From Bacillota bacterium (GTDB lineage: Bacteria; Bacillota; DTU025): 38,349 nucleotides of DNA. The notes below the pieces were generated by a model. It did not search any database. It saw only the letters and a list, made by a program, of their open reading frames with translations, and was not told the origin of the DNA. Position numbers and translations under genes: made by a program. Below are positions 16,601 to 23,277 of the stretch, in pieces. Position 1 is the stretch's first letter. Every line of letters starts with the position of its first letter. The stretch spans positions 1 to 38,349 of the forward strand of contig JAGVTS010000099.1 of NCBI GenBank assembly GCA_019136685.1. Direction: 5' to 3'.

Positions 16601-17206
16601 CTTGGCCCGGTCAATCATACAGCCATAGAGGAGAGCAGGGAGCTAGCGGGGAGGTATCGTTTCCTCGAAGAGCAGCTCGCCGATATGGAATCGGCTCAGG
16701 AATCCCTCAGCGAAGTGGTTCGCGAATGTGACCGTGTATGCATAAAGCAGTTCACAGAGACTTTTGAGGCTATCAGGGAAGAGTTTGCCGAGATTTTCCA
16801 GGAGGTGTTTGGCGGCGGCGCCGCCGACCTGACGCTGGACGATCCAAGCATTCCGCTGGAATGCGGAGTAGAAATCGTGTGCCAACCACCGGGGAAGAGA
16901 CTGACGAGTCTGACGTTGCTGTCGGGCGGGGAGAAAGCGTTGGCGGCGATCGCGCTTCTGTTTGCGATCATGAGAGTGAAACCAAGCCCAGTGTGTGTGC
17001 TGGACGAGATAGACTCGGCACTTGACGAGGCCAACGTTGCCCGCTTTGTCGAACTGCTCGAGAGTATCTCCAGAAACGTACAAGTCATTATCGTCACACA
17101 CAGAAAGCGAACCATGGAGTGCGCCGATACCTTGTTCGGGGTGACCATGGAGGAATCCGGCGTATCCAAGGTGTTCTCCATAAGAGCGACCGACTATAAG
17201 CTTTGA
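13652..17206 (+). CDS. smc: Chromosome segregation protein SMC
   Basis: 1184 aa, full length. With ScpA/ScpB it forms the bacterial condensin. The N-terminal head begins HLKKLSLYGFKSFAG and has Walker A GPNGVGKS at 31-38. Two long Ala/Glu/Arg coiled coils flank a hinge near 505-680 (containing GVVGELVRAP and MTGGEATERQGGLLARAR). The C-terminal head has the ABC signature LSGGEKAL near 1090 and Walker B VCVLDEIDSALDEAN near 1114. TTG 13652 is chosen because GGGAGGG sits 6 nt upstream and the product starts as usual (M-x-LKKL); an upstream TTG at 13637 overlaps that SD. Confidence 0.97.
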   Translation: MHLKKLSLYGFKSFAGRVDLDLAPGIVGIVGPNGVGKSNISDALRWAMGEQSARLLRGSRMQDVIFAGSQSRKGLGYAEVSLVFDNSDQFLSIGFDEVTVTRKVYRSGEAEYLLNGVPCRLRDVVDLFSGTGLGREAYSVVEQGRIDAILSARPDDRRSLFDEASGITKYRARKSQAQRRLLEVRADQLRVNDVASELGRQLPLLEAQAEKALRWQEVSEQLTQLDVDLLSYELSRMSARLDGLRAEIQTLQDQEHALTAKAAECEAALEEARVRAAQAESEVEALHARASEARAAAERDNGRLNLAMQRHQALAERCSQLTATVASTRDRQSKLSDDYNIACLSARQAHAEYAQRGSAARQAEELISALVAARAAAEAEMEECKSALFDALARASDLRSRVRAGEDSMKYNRSRTARIRAQLDEKNRERARLQEEVERIAREGRALIDQSVEADSRVSRARAALEAGRAEEELAAERVARARGDEASIGAAHVSLSALQRNYEGYGRAVRALLTSDEWRHAGLLGVVGELVRAPREYERAIEAALGPAVQNIIALTSSVSEAAISFLKESRAGRATFLPLDILRPSPVPSSQIPLEARGVIGLASELAESAPQHRTALDYLLGRVLVVQDLACGVALIKSGVRLRMVTLDGDQISAGGAMTGGEATERQGGLLARARRLEELQEQLEQARLESAKAESDRVQAHAGVAQHRADLERAERELAGLQLAVRSQDEKLKVAREALPRSADELASLQLELTSVIAEDERTSAEVKEYAHQLEVIESERTQLEAELESKSGVLARLRAEEAQAAADHSTLNADAAALRERVSALEAARSRAQAELESSRAELERLNEQATMATEEVALALQEVQRLRDAASSSAAGFEEEQRQLEVARARRADELALVNEAERASRSARRGQSAADSRLGDARVLEARLGAEFEAIAERLMVSYSIGAEEAIARDVSALSPDEARSEMKRLRQEIDDLGPVNHTAIEESRELAGRYRFLEEQLADMESAQESLSEVVRECDRVCIKQFTETFEAIREEFAEIFQEVFGGGAADLTLDDPSIPLECGVEIVCQPPGKRLTSLTLLSGGEKALAAIALLFAIMRVKPSPVCVLDEIDSALDEANVARFVELLESISRNVQVIIVTHRKRTMECADTLFGVTMEESGVSKVFSIRATDYKL

Positions 17207-17224
17207 CATGATGGGGGTATTCCA

Positions 17225-18148
17225 ATGTCGCCTTCGCTTTTCTCAGCAATCCGCAGCGGACTGAAGAAGACCAGAGATGCTTTGGCCGGCAAGATAGAGT
17301 CGATCTTCGAAGGCAGGCCGGTTCTGGATGAGGAGACCCTGGACGAGCTGGAAGCCGTCCTTATCCAGTCTGACCTGGGCGTCACCGCAGCAACATCAAT
17401 CATCGATTCTGTGCGAACACGGTCAGTCCGCGGAGAAAGAATGGACGCGAAGGGCGCGATGGATCTCATCGAGCAGGAACTCATGGCCACGCTGGGTTCC
17501 GAGGCGATTCCGCTGGTCCAGGCCGATGCCCCGCCCACTGTGATCATGGTGGTGGGGGTGAACGGCACAGGAAAGACCACGTCCATCGGCAAGATCGCAG
17601 CGATGCTGGTGTCGAAGGGGAAGCGAGTCATCCTGGCGGCCGCCGATACGTTCCGCGCTGCAGCCATTGACCAGCTGGAGGTGTGGGGAAGGCGAACCGG
17701 ATGCGCAGTAGTGCGCCATCAGGAGGCGGCCGACCCCGCCGCGGTTGCCTTCGATGCCTATCAGGCAGCCCGTGCGCGCGGCGCCGACTATGTGCTTGTG
17801 GATACCGCGGGCAGGCTCCACACCAAGAGCAATCTCATGGAGGAACTGAAGAAGATCAAGCGAGTCATCGCAAGAGAGTGTCCGTCAGCTCCTCACGAGG
17901 TACTGCTAGTCGTGGACGCTACCACCGGTCAGAACGCCATTGCCCAGGCGAGAGTCTTCAATGAAACTGTGGGTGTAACTGGAATAGTCCTGACCAAGTT
18001 GGACGGAACAGCGCGTGGTGGAATAGTCGTTGCGATCACTCAGGAACTGGGCATCCCGGTCAAGTTCGTAGGCGTGGGCGAAAGCGTGGACGACCTCAAG
18101 CCGTTCGATCCTGAAGAGTTCGTGCGTGGAATACTGCGGAGAGACTAA
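17225..18148 (+). CDS. ftsY: Signal recognition particle receptor FtsY
   Basis: 307 aa, the NG domains with little N-terminal extension, as usual in Bacillota. The GTPase G1 loop is GVNGTGKTT near residue 111, followed by AADTFRAAAIDQL, DTAGRLHTK and LTKLDGTARGG. It docks SRP-ribosome complexes at the membrane by forming a heterodimer with Ffh. Its P-loop glycines are intact, unlike those of the Ffh in this window. A GGGGGT precedes the ATG. Distance to smc is 18 bp, so the two are co-transcribed. Confidence 0.96.
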   Translation: MSPSLFSAIRSGLKKTRDALAGKIESIFEGRPVLDEETLDELEAVLIQSDLGVTAATSIIDSVRTRSVRGERMDAKGAMDLIEQELMATLGSEAIPLVQADAPPTVIMVVGVNGTGKTTSIGKIAAMLVSKGKRVILAAADTFRAAAIDQLEVWGRRTGCAVVRHQEAADPAAVAFDAYQAARARGADYVLVDTAGRLHTKSNLMEELKKIKRVIARECPSAPHEVLLVVDATTGQNAIAQARVFNETVGVTGIVLTKLDGTARGGIVVAITQELGIPVKFVGVGESVDDLKPFDPEEFVRGILRRD

Positions 18149-18510
18149 CCTCCCAGAGAGGCCGTTGCGCCCGGCGAAACCCTCGGCCTCGCAGCCCGGG
18201 CGAAGGCTGCCGGCCGGTACCTGTGGCCTAGCGGGAATGAACACCTTGGTCGAGCCTAGCCGTGGGACTCCTCCTCCAAACGGGCCCTACACAGGCCGCA
18301 AGCTGCGAAAGCGGCGCTGAGCAGGGACCGGCACAACCGTGTGGAAAACCGCTATGCATTACCCACATCGCTGGAAAGAATGCGCGGGGGCCTGCCTGCG
18401 CTCGGAGGCGTCAGTTGCCGGTGAAAGCAGCCTTGCGCAGGCTTTTAGGCAAACCCTTGTTTAGCAGGGCATTAGCGAACCTATGAGAAAAGAGTACGGT
18501 TTTCTGCGGA
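18149..18510 (+). ncRNA. Candidate structured RNA between ftsY and ylxM, class unknown
   Basis: No plausible gene is present. 18340-18508 folds as one long irregular helix. The base pairs 18340-18351 with 18497-18508 (12 pairs, 3 of them G-U). Going inward come CGCT/AGCG (18369/18474), AATGC/GCATT (18379/18469), GGGG/CCCT (18386/18454), GCCT/AGGC (18390/18447), GCCTGCGC/GCGCAGGC (18394/18435) and AGGC/GCCT (18406/18430). Upstream, GCTGC-GAAA-GCGGC (about 18301-18314) and CGCCCGG/CCGGGCG add local hairpins. The apex has GTCAG and AGCAGCC, as in SRP RNA, but the conserved tetraloop stem is not there. No promoter was found, so it may be the ftsY 3' region. Confidence 0.4.
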
Positions 18511-18536
18511 TCCTATTCAGAACGTACTAGGTTTTT
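18493..18536 (+). terminator. Probable terminator of the smc-ftsY transcript / candidate RNA
   Basis: AGTACG plus TTCTG (18493-18506, with a 3-nt bulge) pairs with CAGAACGTACT (18518-18528) around an 11-nt loop, followed by AGG and TTTTT (18532-18536). Its 5' arm overlaps the strand that closes the long helix of the candidate RNA, so the two structures exclude each other. Confidence 0.5.
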
Positions 18537-18540
18537 ACGG

Positions 18541-18969
18541 GCAGGGGAGGAAATCGGGCGGATTTGGGGCTTCCTGGGGAATCGGAGGTCGTCTGGGGGC
18601 CTTCCCGGGGAGGCTCGGGGGATATGCGCGCGTGACCATATTATGTCACCCGTCTCTGCCTGCGGATTTGCCACGGGACTGGCTTCAGAAGAAGGATGCG
18701 CCGTTGCCGTCGCGAATTCACACAACTTGCACCCACCAAACCACGTAGAATCCGTATAGGTAGCTCGAAAAACCTAGTCGAAAACGAACAGGATGCCCCA
18801 GAGTGCATCAAGGCCTCTTTCCGGTACTGGCATGTGGCGCCCAGCCCTACTCCTCCGCACCATGTGGGCGCACATGCTTGGCGGGGGGCTCAGGATCGGG
18901 AGTTGCGTATCGACGAGCTCCGGCTGCTGCTACGCGCGCATATCCGGTGTGTGCCGCTCACTTCCTTCA
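18541..18969. other. Non-coding stretch with a G-rich block; no gene recognised
   Basis: 18544-18621 has seven runs of three to five G on the plus strand, with spacers of mostly 6-8 nt. An inverted repeat GTGAC-N8-GTCAC lies at 18632-18649 with an AT-rich centre. Open frames here (for example 18696-19115) show no family features or good SD. No tRNA or riboswitch signature was seen. Confidence 0.4.
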
Positions 18970-19026
18970 ACGACAGTTTTGATTTGAGGCAACGAATCAA
19001 TTTCGACGACAGTTTTGGTGAGGCAA
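18970..19026 (+). repeat. Imperfect tandem direct repeat upstream of the ylxM-ffh promoter
   Basis: ACGACAGTTTTG followed by TGAGGCAA occurs twice: 18970-18981 with 18985-18992, and 19006-19017 with 19019-19026. Both parts are exact copies; only the spacer differs (3 versus 1 nt). The second copy ends 9 bp before the -35 box, where an activator would bind. Confidence 0.6.
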
Positions 19027-19035
19027 GTCGCACCC

Positions 19036-19064
19036 TTGACACATTGGGCCATGGCCGCTATACT
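19036..19064 (+). promoter_or_regulatory. Strong sigma-A promoter for ylxM-ffh
   Basis: Consensus -35 TTGACA (19036-19041), 17-bp spacer, -10 TATACT (19059-19064). It is the best promoter match in the window. Predicted start is near 19071, giving a leader of about 45 nt. Confidence 0.85.
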
Positions 19065-19069
19065 GCATG

Positions 19070-19093
19070 GTGTAAAGGCTTTAGCCTTAACAC
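19070..19093 (+). promoter_or_regulatory. Inverted repeat at the ylxM-ffh transcription start
   Basis: GTGTAAAGGC and GCCTTAACAC form a 10-position stem with one A-A mismatch and a TTTA loop. It begins about 6 bp after the -10 box, so it is either an operator or a hairpin at the very 5' end of the mRNA. Confidence 0.55.
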
Positions 19094-19114
19094 CTGCGGG
19101 GTGGTCGGTGATTG

Positions 19115-19585
19115 ATGCTTAGCAAGATGTTGAGGATGGCTACCCTGTTCGATGTGTATGGGCCGCTCTTGACTGAGCGCCAGCAGGAGATGTGCGGTCT
19201 GTACTACCTGAATGACTACTCCCTATCGGAGATATCCGAGCTTCACGGAGTATCTCGGCAGGCCGTTCACGATACGCTTGTCCGCGCCGAGAAGGCGATG
19301 GAGGAGTACGAGAACCAGTTTGGGATTGTCCGATGCTCTGACACCAAGCGACGGCAACTCGAGGAGCTAACATCAGCTCTTTCAGCTGCGCACGAGGTTC
19401 TTGTCAGCGCGGCGCGCGCCCTCGGGCCCGAGCTTGGAGGCAACTGCGACTGCGATCTGGATGCGGCTCGCGCCTGGCTTGCGAGAGCCACAGAGGCAGT
19501 TCGGGGCTGTCGGAAGGTTGCAATCTCCATGGGAGCCGACCTCGGCGGCGACCATGGGACCGATCAGAAGGAAGGTGGGCTTTGA
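19115..19585 (+). CDS. ylxM: YlxM-like SRP-associated DNA-binding-type protein
   Basis: 156 aa. The first 100 residues match YlxM (UPF0122): RMATLFDVYGPLLTERQQEM, then a sigma-70 region-4-like helix-turn-helix with YSLSEISELHGVSRQAVHDTL near 42. YlxM homologues bind Ffh/SRP or modulate its GTPase in streptococci. A C-terminal extension of about 45 residues with a CDCD motif and Ala-rich helix is longer than usual. Start ATG 19115 gives the family N-terminus (MLSKMLRM); GGGGTGG is 11 nt upstream; TTG 19112 and ATG 19127 are alternatives. The TGATG junction couples it to ffh. Confidence 0.88.
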   Translation: MLSKMLRMATLFDVYGPLLTERQQEMCGLYYLNDYSLSEISELHGVSRQAVHDTLVRAEKAMEEYENQFGIVRCSDTKRRQLEELTSALSAAHEVLVSAARALGPELGGNCDCDLDAARAWLARATEAVRGCRKVAISMGADLGGDHGTDQKEGGL

Positions 19586-20922
19586 TGTTCGAGAATCTCT
19601 CGGCGCGGCTTCAGGGCATCTTCAAGAACCTGCGGAACCGCGGGAAGCTCACTGAAAAAGATGTTGACTTGGCCCTTCGTGAGGTCCGCATGGCTCTGCT
19701 GGAAGCGGATGTCAACTTCAAGGTCGCAAAGGCATTCATTGATAGGGTCAGGAAGCGCTCTGTGGGTGAGGAGGTCCTAGCAAGCCTCACACCCGCGCAA
19801 CAGGTAATAAAGATCGTCCACGAGGAACTCACTGGCCTCATGGGCGGGCAGTCGTCCAAGATCGCCTTCTCCTCGAAGCCTCCGACCATTCTCATGTTGG
19901 TCGGGCTGCAGGGCTCGGTGAAGACGACTAGATGTGCGAAGCTTGCGAATCTCATGCGTAAGCAGGGGAGAAAGCCACTGCTCGCGGCTGGCGACGTGTA
20001 CAGGCCGGCTGCGATCAAGCAACTGCAGGTGCTCGGAGCGCAGCTGGGGGTGGAGGTGTTCACCCTAGGCGATCGCGCCGATCCGGCCGACATTGCGGCG
20101 GGCGCAGTGGAACGAGCGCGCAGCATGGGGCATGACACCGTCATACTGGACACAGCAGGGCGTTTGCACATCGATGACGAGATGATGGAGGAACTGGAAA
20201 GGGTAAAGGCAAGGGTGGCGCCCACGGAGATACTGCTGGTTGTGGACGCCATGACCGGCCAGGACGCGGTTAACGTGGCTGACGTGTTCAATGATCGTCT
20301 TGGTATCCAGGGAGTAATCCTTACCAAGCTCGATGGAGACGCCCGTGGCGGGGCTGCGCTCTCGGTGAGGGAGGTCACTGGCAAGCCTATCAAGTTTGTC
20401 ACCACAGGCGAGAAGCTCGACGCCCTAGAGCAGTTCCATCCTGACCGCATGTCCTCCAGGATTCTGGGAATGGGCGATGTGCTGACCATAATCGAGAAGG
20501 CTCAAGAGACATTCGACCTGGAGCAGGCCAAGAAGCTCGAGGAGAAGCTGCGCAAGCAGGAATTCACGCTGGATGACTTCATGCAGCAGCTTCAGGATGT
20601 CCGGAAGATGGGGCCCCTCGATCAGCTGCTCGGGATGATCCCTGGGGTTGCCAAGTCCAAAGCTCTCAAGGATGTTCGGGTGGATGAGAGGCAATTCTCC
20701 AAGATTGAGGCGATCATAAGGTCAATGACGCCCGCGGAGAGAAAGAACCCCTCCGGTATCGACGGCTCGAGGAAGCGCCGGATAGCCGCCGGCAGCGGCA
20801 CGAGAGTGCAGGAGGTCAACGCGCTCCTTAAGCAGTATGATCAGGCCCGCAAGATGCTCAGGCAGCTGGGCGATGCCTCAAAACGCGGTGGCCCAATGGG
20901 AAAGATCCCATTCATGCCATAG
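19585..20922 (+). CDS. ffh: Signal recognition particle protein Ffh with altered P-loop
   Basis: 445 aa, normal length, three domains: N (1-95), GTPase G (96-300) and methionine-bearing M (about 300-445, with GSRKRRIAAGSGTRVQEVN for SRP RNA binding). It binds signal peptides and SRP RNA and hands ribosomes to FtsY. DVYRPAAIKQLQ, DTAGRLHID and TKLDGDARGG are all present. The G1 loop, however, reads GLQGSVKTTR (107-116): the invariant glycine before Lys is Val112 (GTG at 19918) and the usual Thr/Ser at 116 is Arg (AGA). This would be expected to hurt GTP binding. ATG 19585 overlaps the ylxM stop; AAGGTGG serves as SD. Confidence 0.96.
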   Translation: MFENLSARLQGIFKNLRNRGKLTEKDVDLALREVRMALLEADVNFKVAKAFIDRVRKRSVGEEVLASLTPAQQVIKIVHEELTGLMGGQSSKIAFSSKPPTILMLVGLQGSVKTTRCAKLANLMRKQGRKPLLAAGDVYRPAAIKQLQVLGAQLGVEVFTLGDRADPADIAAGAVERARSMGHDTVILDTAGRLHIDDEMMEELERVKARVAPTEILLVVDAMTGQDAVNVADVFNDRLGIQGVILTKLDGDARGGAALSVREVTGKPIKFVTTGEKLDALEQFHPDRMSSRILGMGDVLTIIEKAQETFDLEQAKKLEEKLRKQEFTLDDFMQQLQDVRKMGPLDQLLGMIPGVAKSKALKDVRVDERQFSKIEAIIRSMTPAERKNPSGIDGSRKRRIAAGSGTRVQEVNALLKQYDQARKMLRQLGDASKRGGPMGKIPFMP

Positions 20923-20981
20923 ATGAATGACGCAGAGAATCGAGTAGTGTGAACCAGTTATTCGGAGGTGTAGGAACTAAG

Positions 20982-21287
20982 ATGGCCGTTCGTATCAGGC
21001 TAACCAGAACAGGCGCCGCCAAACAACCTCATTACAGGCTGGTGGTTGCGGATTCCAGATCACCCAGGGATGGACGCTTCATCGAGATCATCGGGCACTA
21101 TAACCCTCGTGTGGACCCGCCTGAACTCGTGGTCGACGTGGAGAAGGCTACCGAGTGGATGAAGCGCGGAGCGCGCCCATCCGACACTGCCCGCGCTCTC
21201 CTTGCCAAGGCCGGGCTCGGGGGAACAACCAGAGGGACCCAATCCGACAAGGTCTCTGAACCAGAGGCCGAGCCGGTGCGGGAGTAG
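20982..21287 (+). CDS. rpsP: 30S ribosomal protein S16
   Basis: 101 aa. The N-terminus [20 protein letters not shown] and the [19 protein letters not shown] segment are diagnostic. It is an early-assembling 30S protein. GGAGGTG (20964-20970) lies 11 nt before ATG 20982; the longer in-frame start at 20949 would place that SD inside the gene. The last 20 residues are an acidic Glu-rich tail. It follows ffh by 59 bp in the usual ffh-rpsP-khpA-rimM-trmD-rplS order. Confidence 0.97.
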   Translation: MAVRIRLTRTGAAKQPHYRLVVADSRSPRDGRFIEIIGHYNPRVDPPELVVDVEKATEWMKRGARPSDTARALLAKAGLGGTTRGTQSDKVSEPEAEPVRE

Positions 21288-21290
21288 CCG

Positions 21291-21560
21291 GTGGAGCCGA
21301 TGGCTACTGTCAGGAGGAACAGGGTAGAGCTCAAGGAGCTAGTGTCTTACCTCGCCGCCAATCTCGTGGACGAGCCGGACACGGTCCGGGTAAGGGAGAT
21401 GCAGAACGGCGATTCAGTGATCCTTGAAGTGTCGGTTGCCCCAGATGACATGGGCAAGGTGATAGGGAGGCATGGGCGGGTAGCCCGGGCCATCCGCACT
21501 GTCACAAAGGCGGCTGCAGCGCGTCAAGGCAGGCGAGCGATGGTCGAGATAGTGGAATGA
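21291..21560 (+). CDS. khpA: KH-domain RNA-binding protein KhpA
   Basis: 89 aa. A single type II KH domain with the GKVIGRHGRVARAIRT loop near residue 53, where the GxxG motif (GRHG) contacts RNA. KhpA (YlqC) pairs with KhpB/Jag in many Bacillota and influences cell elongation and mRNA binding. GTG 21291 has GGGAG 8 nt upstream; ATG 21300 is an alternative with a poorly spaced SD. It sits between rpsP and rimM and overlaps rimM by 4 bp (ATGA). Confidence 0.92.
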   Translation: MEPMATVRRNRVELKELVSYLAANLVDEPDTVRVREMQNGDSVILEVSVAPDDMGKVIGRHGRVARAIRTVTKAAAARQGRRAMVEIVE

Positions 21561-22111
21561 GCTTGGAGCGGGGGCGGCTGGTCCTGATCGGCCGGATCGT
21601 AGGGGCGCACGGGGTACGCGGCGAGGTACGAGTGAAACCGTGTACTGATTCGCCTGATCGGTTCCGCGGAGTTGCCCGGGTATTCCTTGGGCCTGCTGAT
21701 GCGGATGTGGATGCAGGTGCGAGTGCGGGCGGGAACGGATACAGGCCCGTTGACCTTGAGTCGGCCCGTTCGCATGGGCCTCTTGCGCTAGTCAGGATCG
21801 CGGGCGTAGCCGATATCGATGCTGCGCTGGCTCTGAAAGGCATGGGCTTGTATCTGCCGGTTTCCGAGTTGCCCCGGCTACCCGAGGGCGAATTCTACAG
21901 CTTCGAATTGGCGGGGCTGAAGTGCGAATCAACAACCGGCAAGCGCCTTGGCGTGGTCGTCGAAGTGCTCGAAATGCCGGCCAATGACGTGTTGTTGGTC
22001 AGGCCCGAGAAGGGCCCGGATTTCCTAGTGCCGGCGGTGAGCGATATCGTGCGTCATGTGGATCTGGCGGACGGGCGACTCATCATCGACGACAGGCCCG
22101 GGTTGAGGTGA
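21557..22111 (+). CDS. rimM: Ribosome maturation factor RimM
   Basis: 184 aa. The N-terminal RimM domain has LIGRIVGAHGVRGEVRVKP; the C-terminal PRC-barrel has GEFYSFELAGLKC and NDVLLVRPEKGPDFLVPAV. It binds S19 in the 30S head during assembly. A short glycine/alanine-rich loop near residues 50-65 is an insertion compared with compact homologues. The start overlaps the khpA stop. Confidence 0.94.
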   Translation: MSLERGRLVLIGRIVGAHGVRGEVRVKPCTDSPDRFRGVARVFLGPADADVDAGASAGGNGYRPVDLESARSHGPLALVRIAGVADIDAALALKGMGLYLPVSELPRLPEGEFYSFELAGLKCESTTGKRLGVVVEVLEMPANDVLLVRPEKGPDFLVPAVSDIVRHVDLADGRLIIDDRPGLR

Positions 22112-22120
22112 AGCCATACG

Positions 22121-22858
22121 ATGGAAGTCGACATCCTCACGATCTTCCCCGGGATGTTTCCGGGCGTCATGTCAGAGAGCATTTTGGGGCGAGCTCAGAG
22201 TAAGGGCATTCTGACGGTGAGAGTCCATGATATCCGCGACTTCGCGCTGGGCAAGCACCGGATAGTTGATGACTACCCGTTCGGCGGCGGGCCGGGCATG
22301 GTTATGAAGCCGGAACCGATCGCCGCGGCCATAGAGCATGCCCTTCTGTGTAGGGAATCCGACGCGGGCGGGGAATCGCGGGTGCTCTTGACCACTCCCG
22401 CCGGACGCCCATTTACCCAAGGCTTGGCCCGAGAGTATGCCGCATGCGAACATCTTGTGATCCTGTGCGGGCACTACGAAGGGATAGACGAACGAGTCGG
22501 TACGCTGGTCACCGATGAAGTATCTGTGGGAGACTACGTGTTGACCGGCGGCGAGATTCCGGCGATGGTGATCGTGGACGCGACGGCGCGGCTCTTGCCT
22601 GGCGCTCTCGGTGACGAGGCTAGCGCTGCCGAGGACTCCTTCTGGGAGGGATTGCTGGACTATCCGCACTACACACGGCCCAGGCAGTGGCGGAGCCTTG
22701 AGGTGCCCGACGTCTTGATCTCGGGTGATCATGAGAGGATCAGGCGGTGGCGGCGGGAGCAATCATTGGAGCGTACCAGGCGCCGTCGGCCCGACCTGCT
22801 GGAGCACGCGGAGCTGACTGAGGAAGACCTGAAGACACTGCGCAACCTTGCGCCTTGA
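22121..22858 (+). CDS. trmD: tRNA (guanine-N1)-methyltransferase TrmD
   Basis: 245 aa SPOUT enzyme making m1G37 in tRNAs with G36, which prevents +1 frameshifts. Diagnostic stretches are [12 protein letters not shown] at the N-terminus, [18 protein letters not shown] near 50, [12 protein letters not shown] near 115 and [15 protein letters not shown] near 136, which forms the knot that binds SAM. GAGGTGAAG is the SD. The TGA stop is embedded in the -35 box of the rplS promoter. Confidence 0.98.
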   Translation: MEVDILTIFPGMFPGVMSESILGRAQSKGILTVRVHDIRDFALGKHRIVDDYPFGGGPGMVMKPEPIAAAIEHALLCRESDAGGESRVLLTTPAGRPFTQGLAREYAACEHLVILCGHYEGIDERVGTLVTDEVSVGDYVLTGGEIPAMVIVDATARLLPGALGDEASAAEDSFWEGLLDYPHYTRPRQWRSLEVPDVLISGDHERIRRWRREQSLERTRRRRPDLLEHAELTEEDLKTLRNLAP

Positions 22859-22884
22859 TTGGGGCAGTTTTCTTGTGATATACT
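22855..22884 (+). promoter_or_regulatory. Promoter of rplS, overlapping the trmD stop codon
   Basis: -35 TTGATT (22855-22860), 18-bp spacer, -10 TATACT (22879-22884) with an extended TGa just before it. The trmD stop TGA is bases 2-4 of the -35 hexamer. Confidence 0.65.
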
Positions 22885-22921
22885 GACGTCTGTTGAAAAC
22901 CGGTTGAGGAGTGGAAGCACT

Positions 22922-23275
22922 GTGAACATCATTGATACAATAGAGCGGGAGCAGATGCGCAAAGACCTGCCTGACTTCGGCCCAGGCGACACGGTCAGAG
23001 TACACGTCCGAGTCGTTGAAGGCAGTCGCGAACGTATACAGGTGTTCGAAGGCGTCGTGATCGGCAGGAGCGGAAGTGGCGCTACGCAGACCTTTAACGT
23101 CAGGAAGTTGTCGGCGGGAATAGGCGTTGAGAGGGTGTTTCCCCTTCATTCGCCCAAGATCGACAGGATCGAGGTAGTCCGATTTGGCGACATCCGCCGG
23201 GCCAAGCTGTACTATCTCCGCGGTCGCGTCGGCAAGAGGGCCAGGATCCGCGAGCGAAAGCGCGAACAGGCATAG
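22922..23275 (+). CDS. rplS: 50S ribosomal protein L19
   Basis: 117 aa. It contains [20 protein letters not shown] and [14 protein letters not shown], then the basic [15 protein letters not shown] tail. L19 lies at the 30S-50S interface. GTG 22922 gives the usual MNIIDTIE start; GAGGAG is 10 nt upstream. An in-frame TTG at 22859 would place the promoter inside the gene and is rejected. lepB follows after 2 bp. Confidence 0.97.
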   Translation: MNIIDTIEREQMRKDLPDFGPGDTVRVHVRVVEGSRERIQVFEGVVIGRSGSGATQTFNVRKLSAGIGVERVFPLHSPKIDRIEVVRFGDIRRAKLYYLRGRVGKRARIRERKREQA

Positions 23276-23277
23276 GC

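Noticed and set aside
18390..18445. Helix 8 of the SRP RNA (GTCAG ... AGCAGCC)
   Set aside because: The words and gene context fit, but the conserved apical stem and tetraloop are missing, two bases are inserted on the 5' side of the loop and no Alu-domain signature was found upstream. Kept only as an unclassified RNA candidate.
18513..18725. 70-codon minus-strand frame in the same interval
   Set aside because: Overlaps the G-rich block and terminator, low-complexity product, no SD.
18696..19115. 139-codon open frame in the ftsY-ylxM interval
   Set aside because: It runs through the consensus ylxM-ffh promoter and tandem repeats, has no SD, and its product shows no family features.
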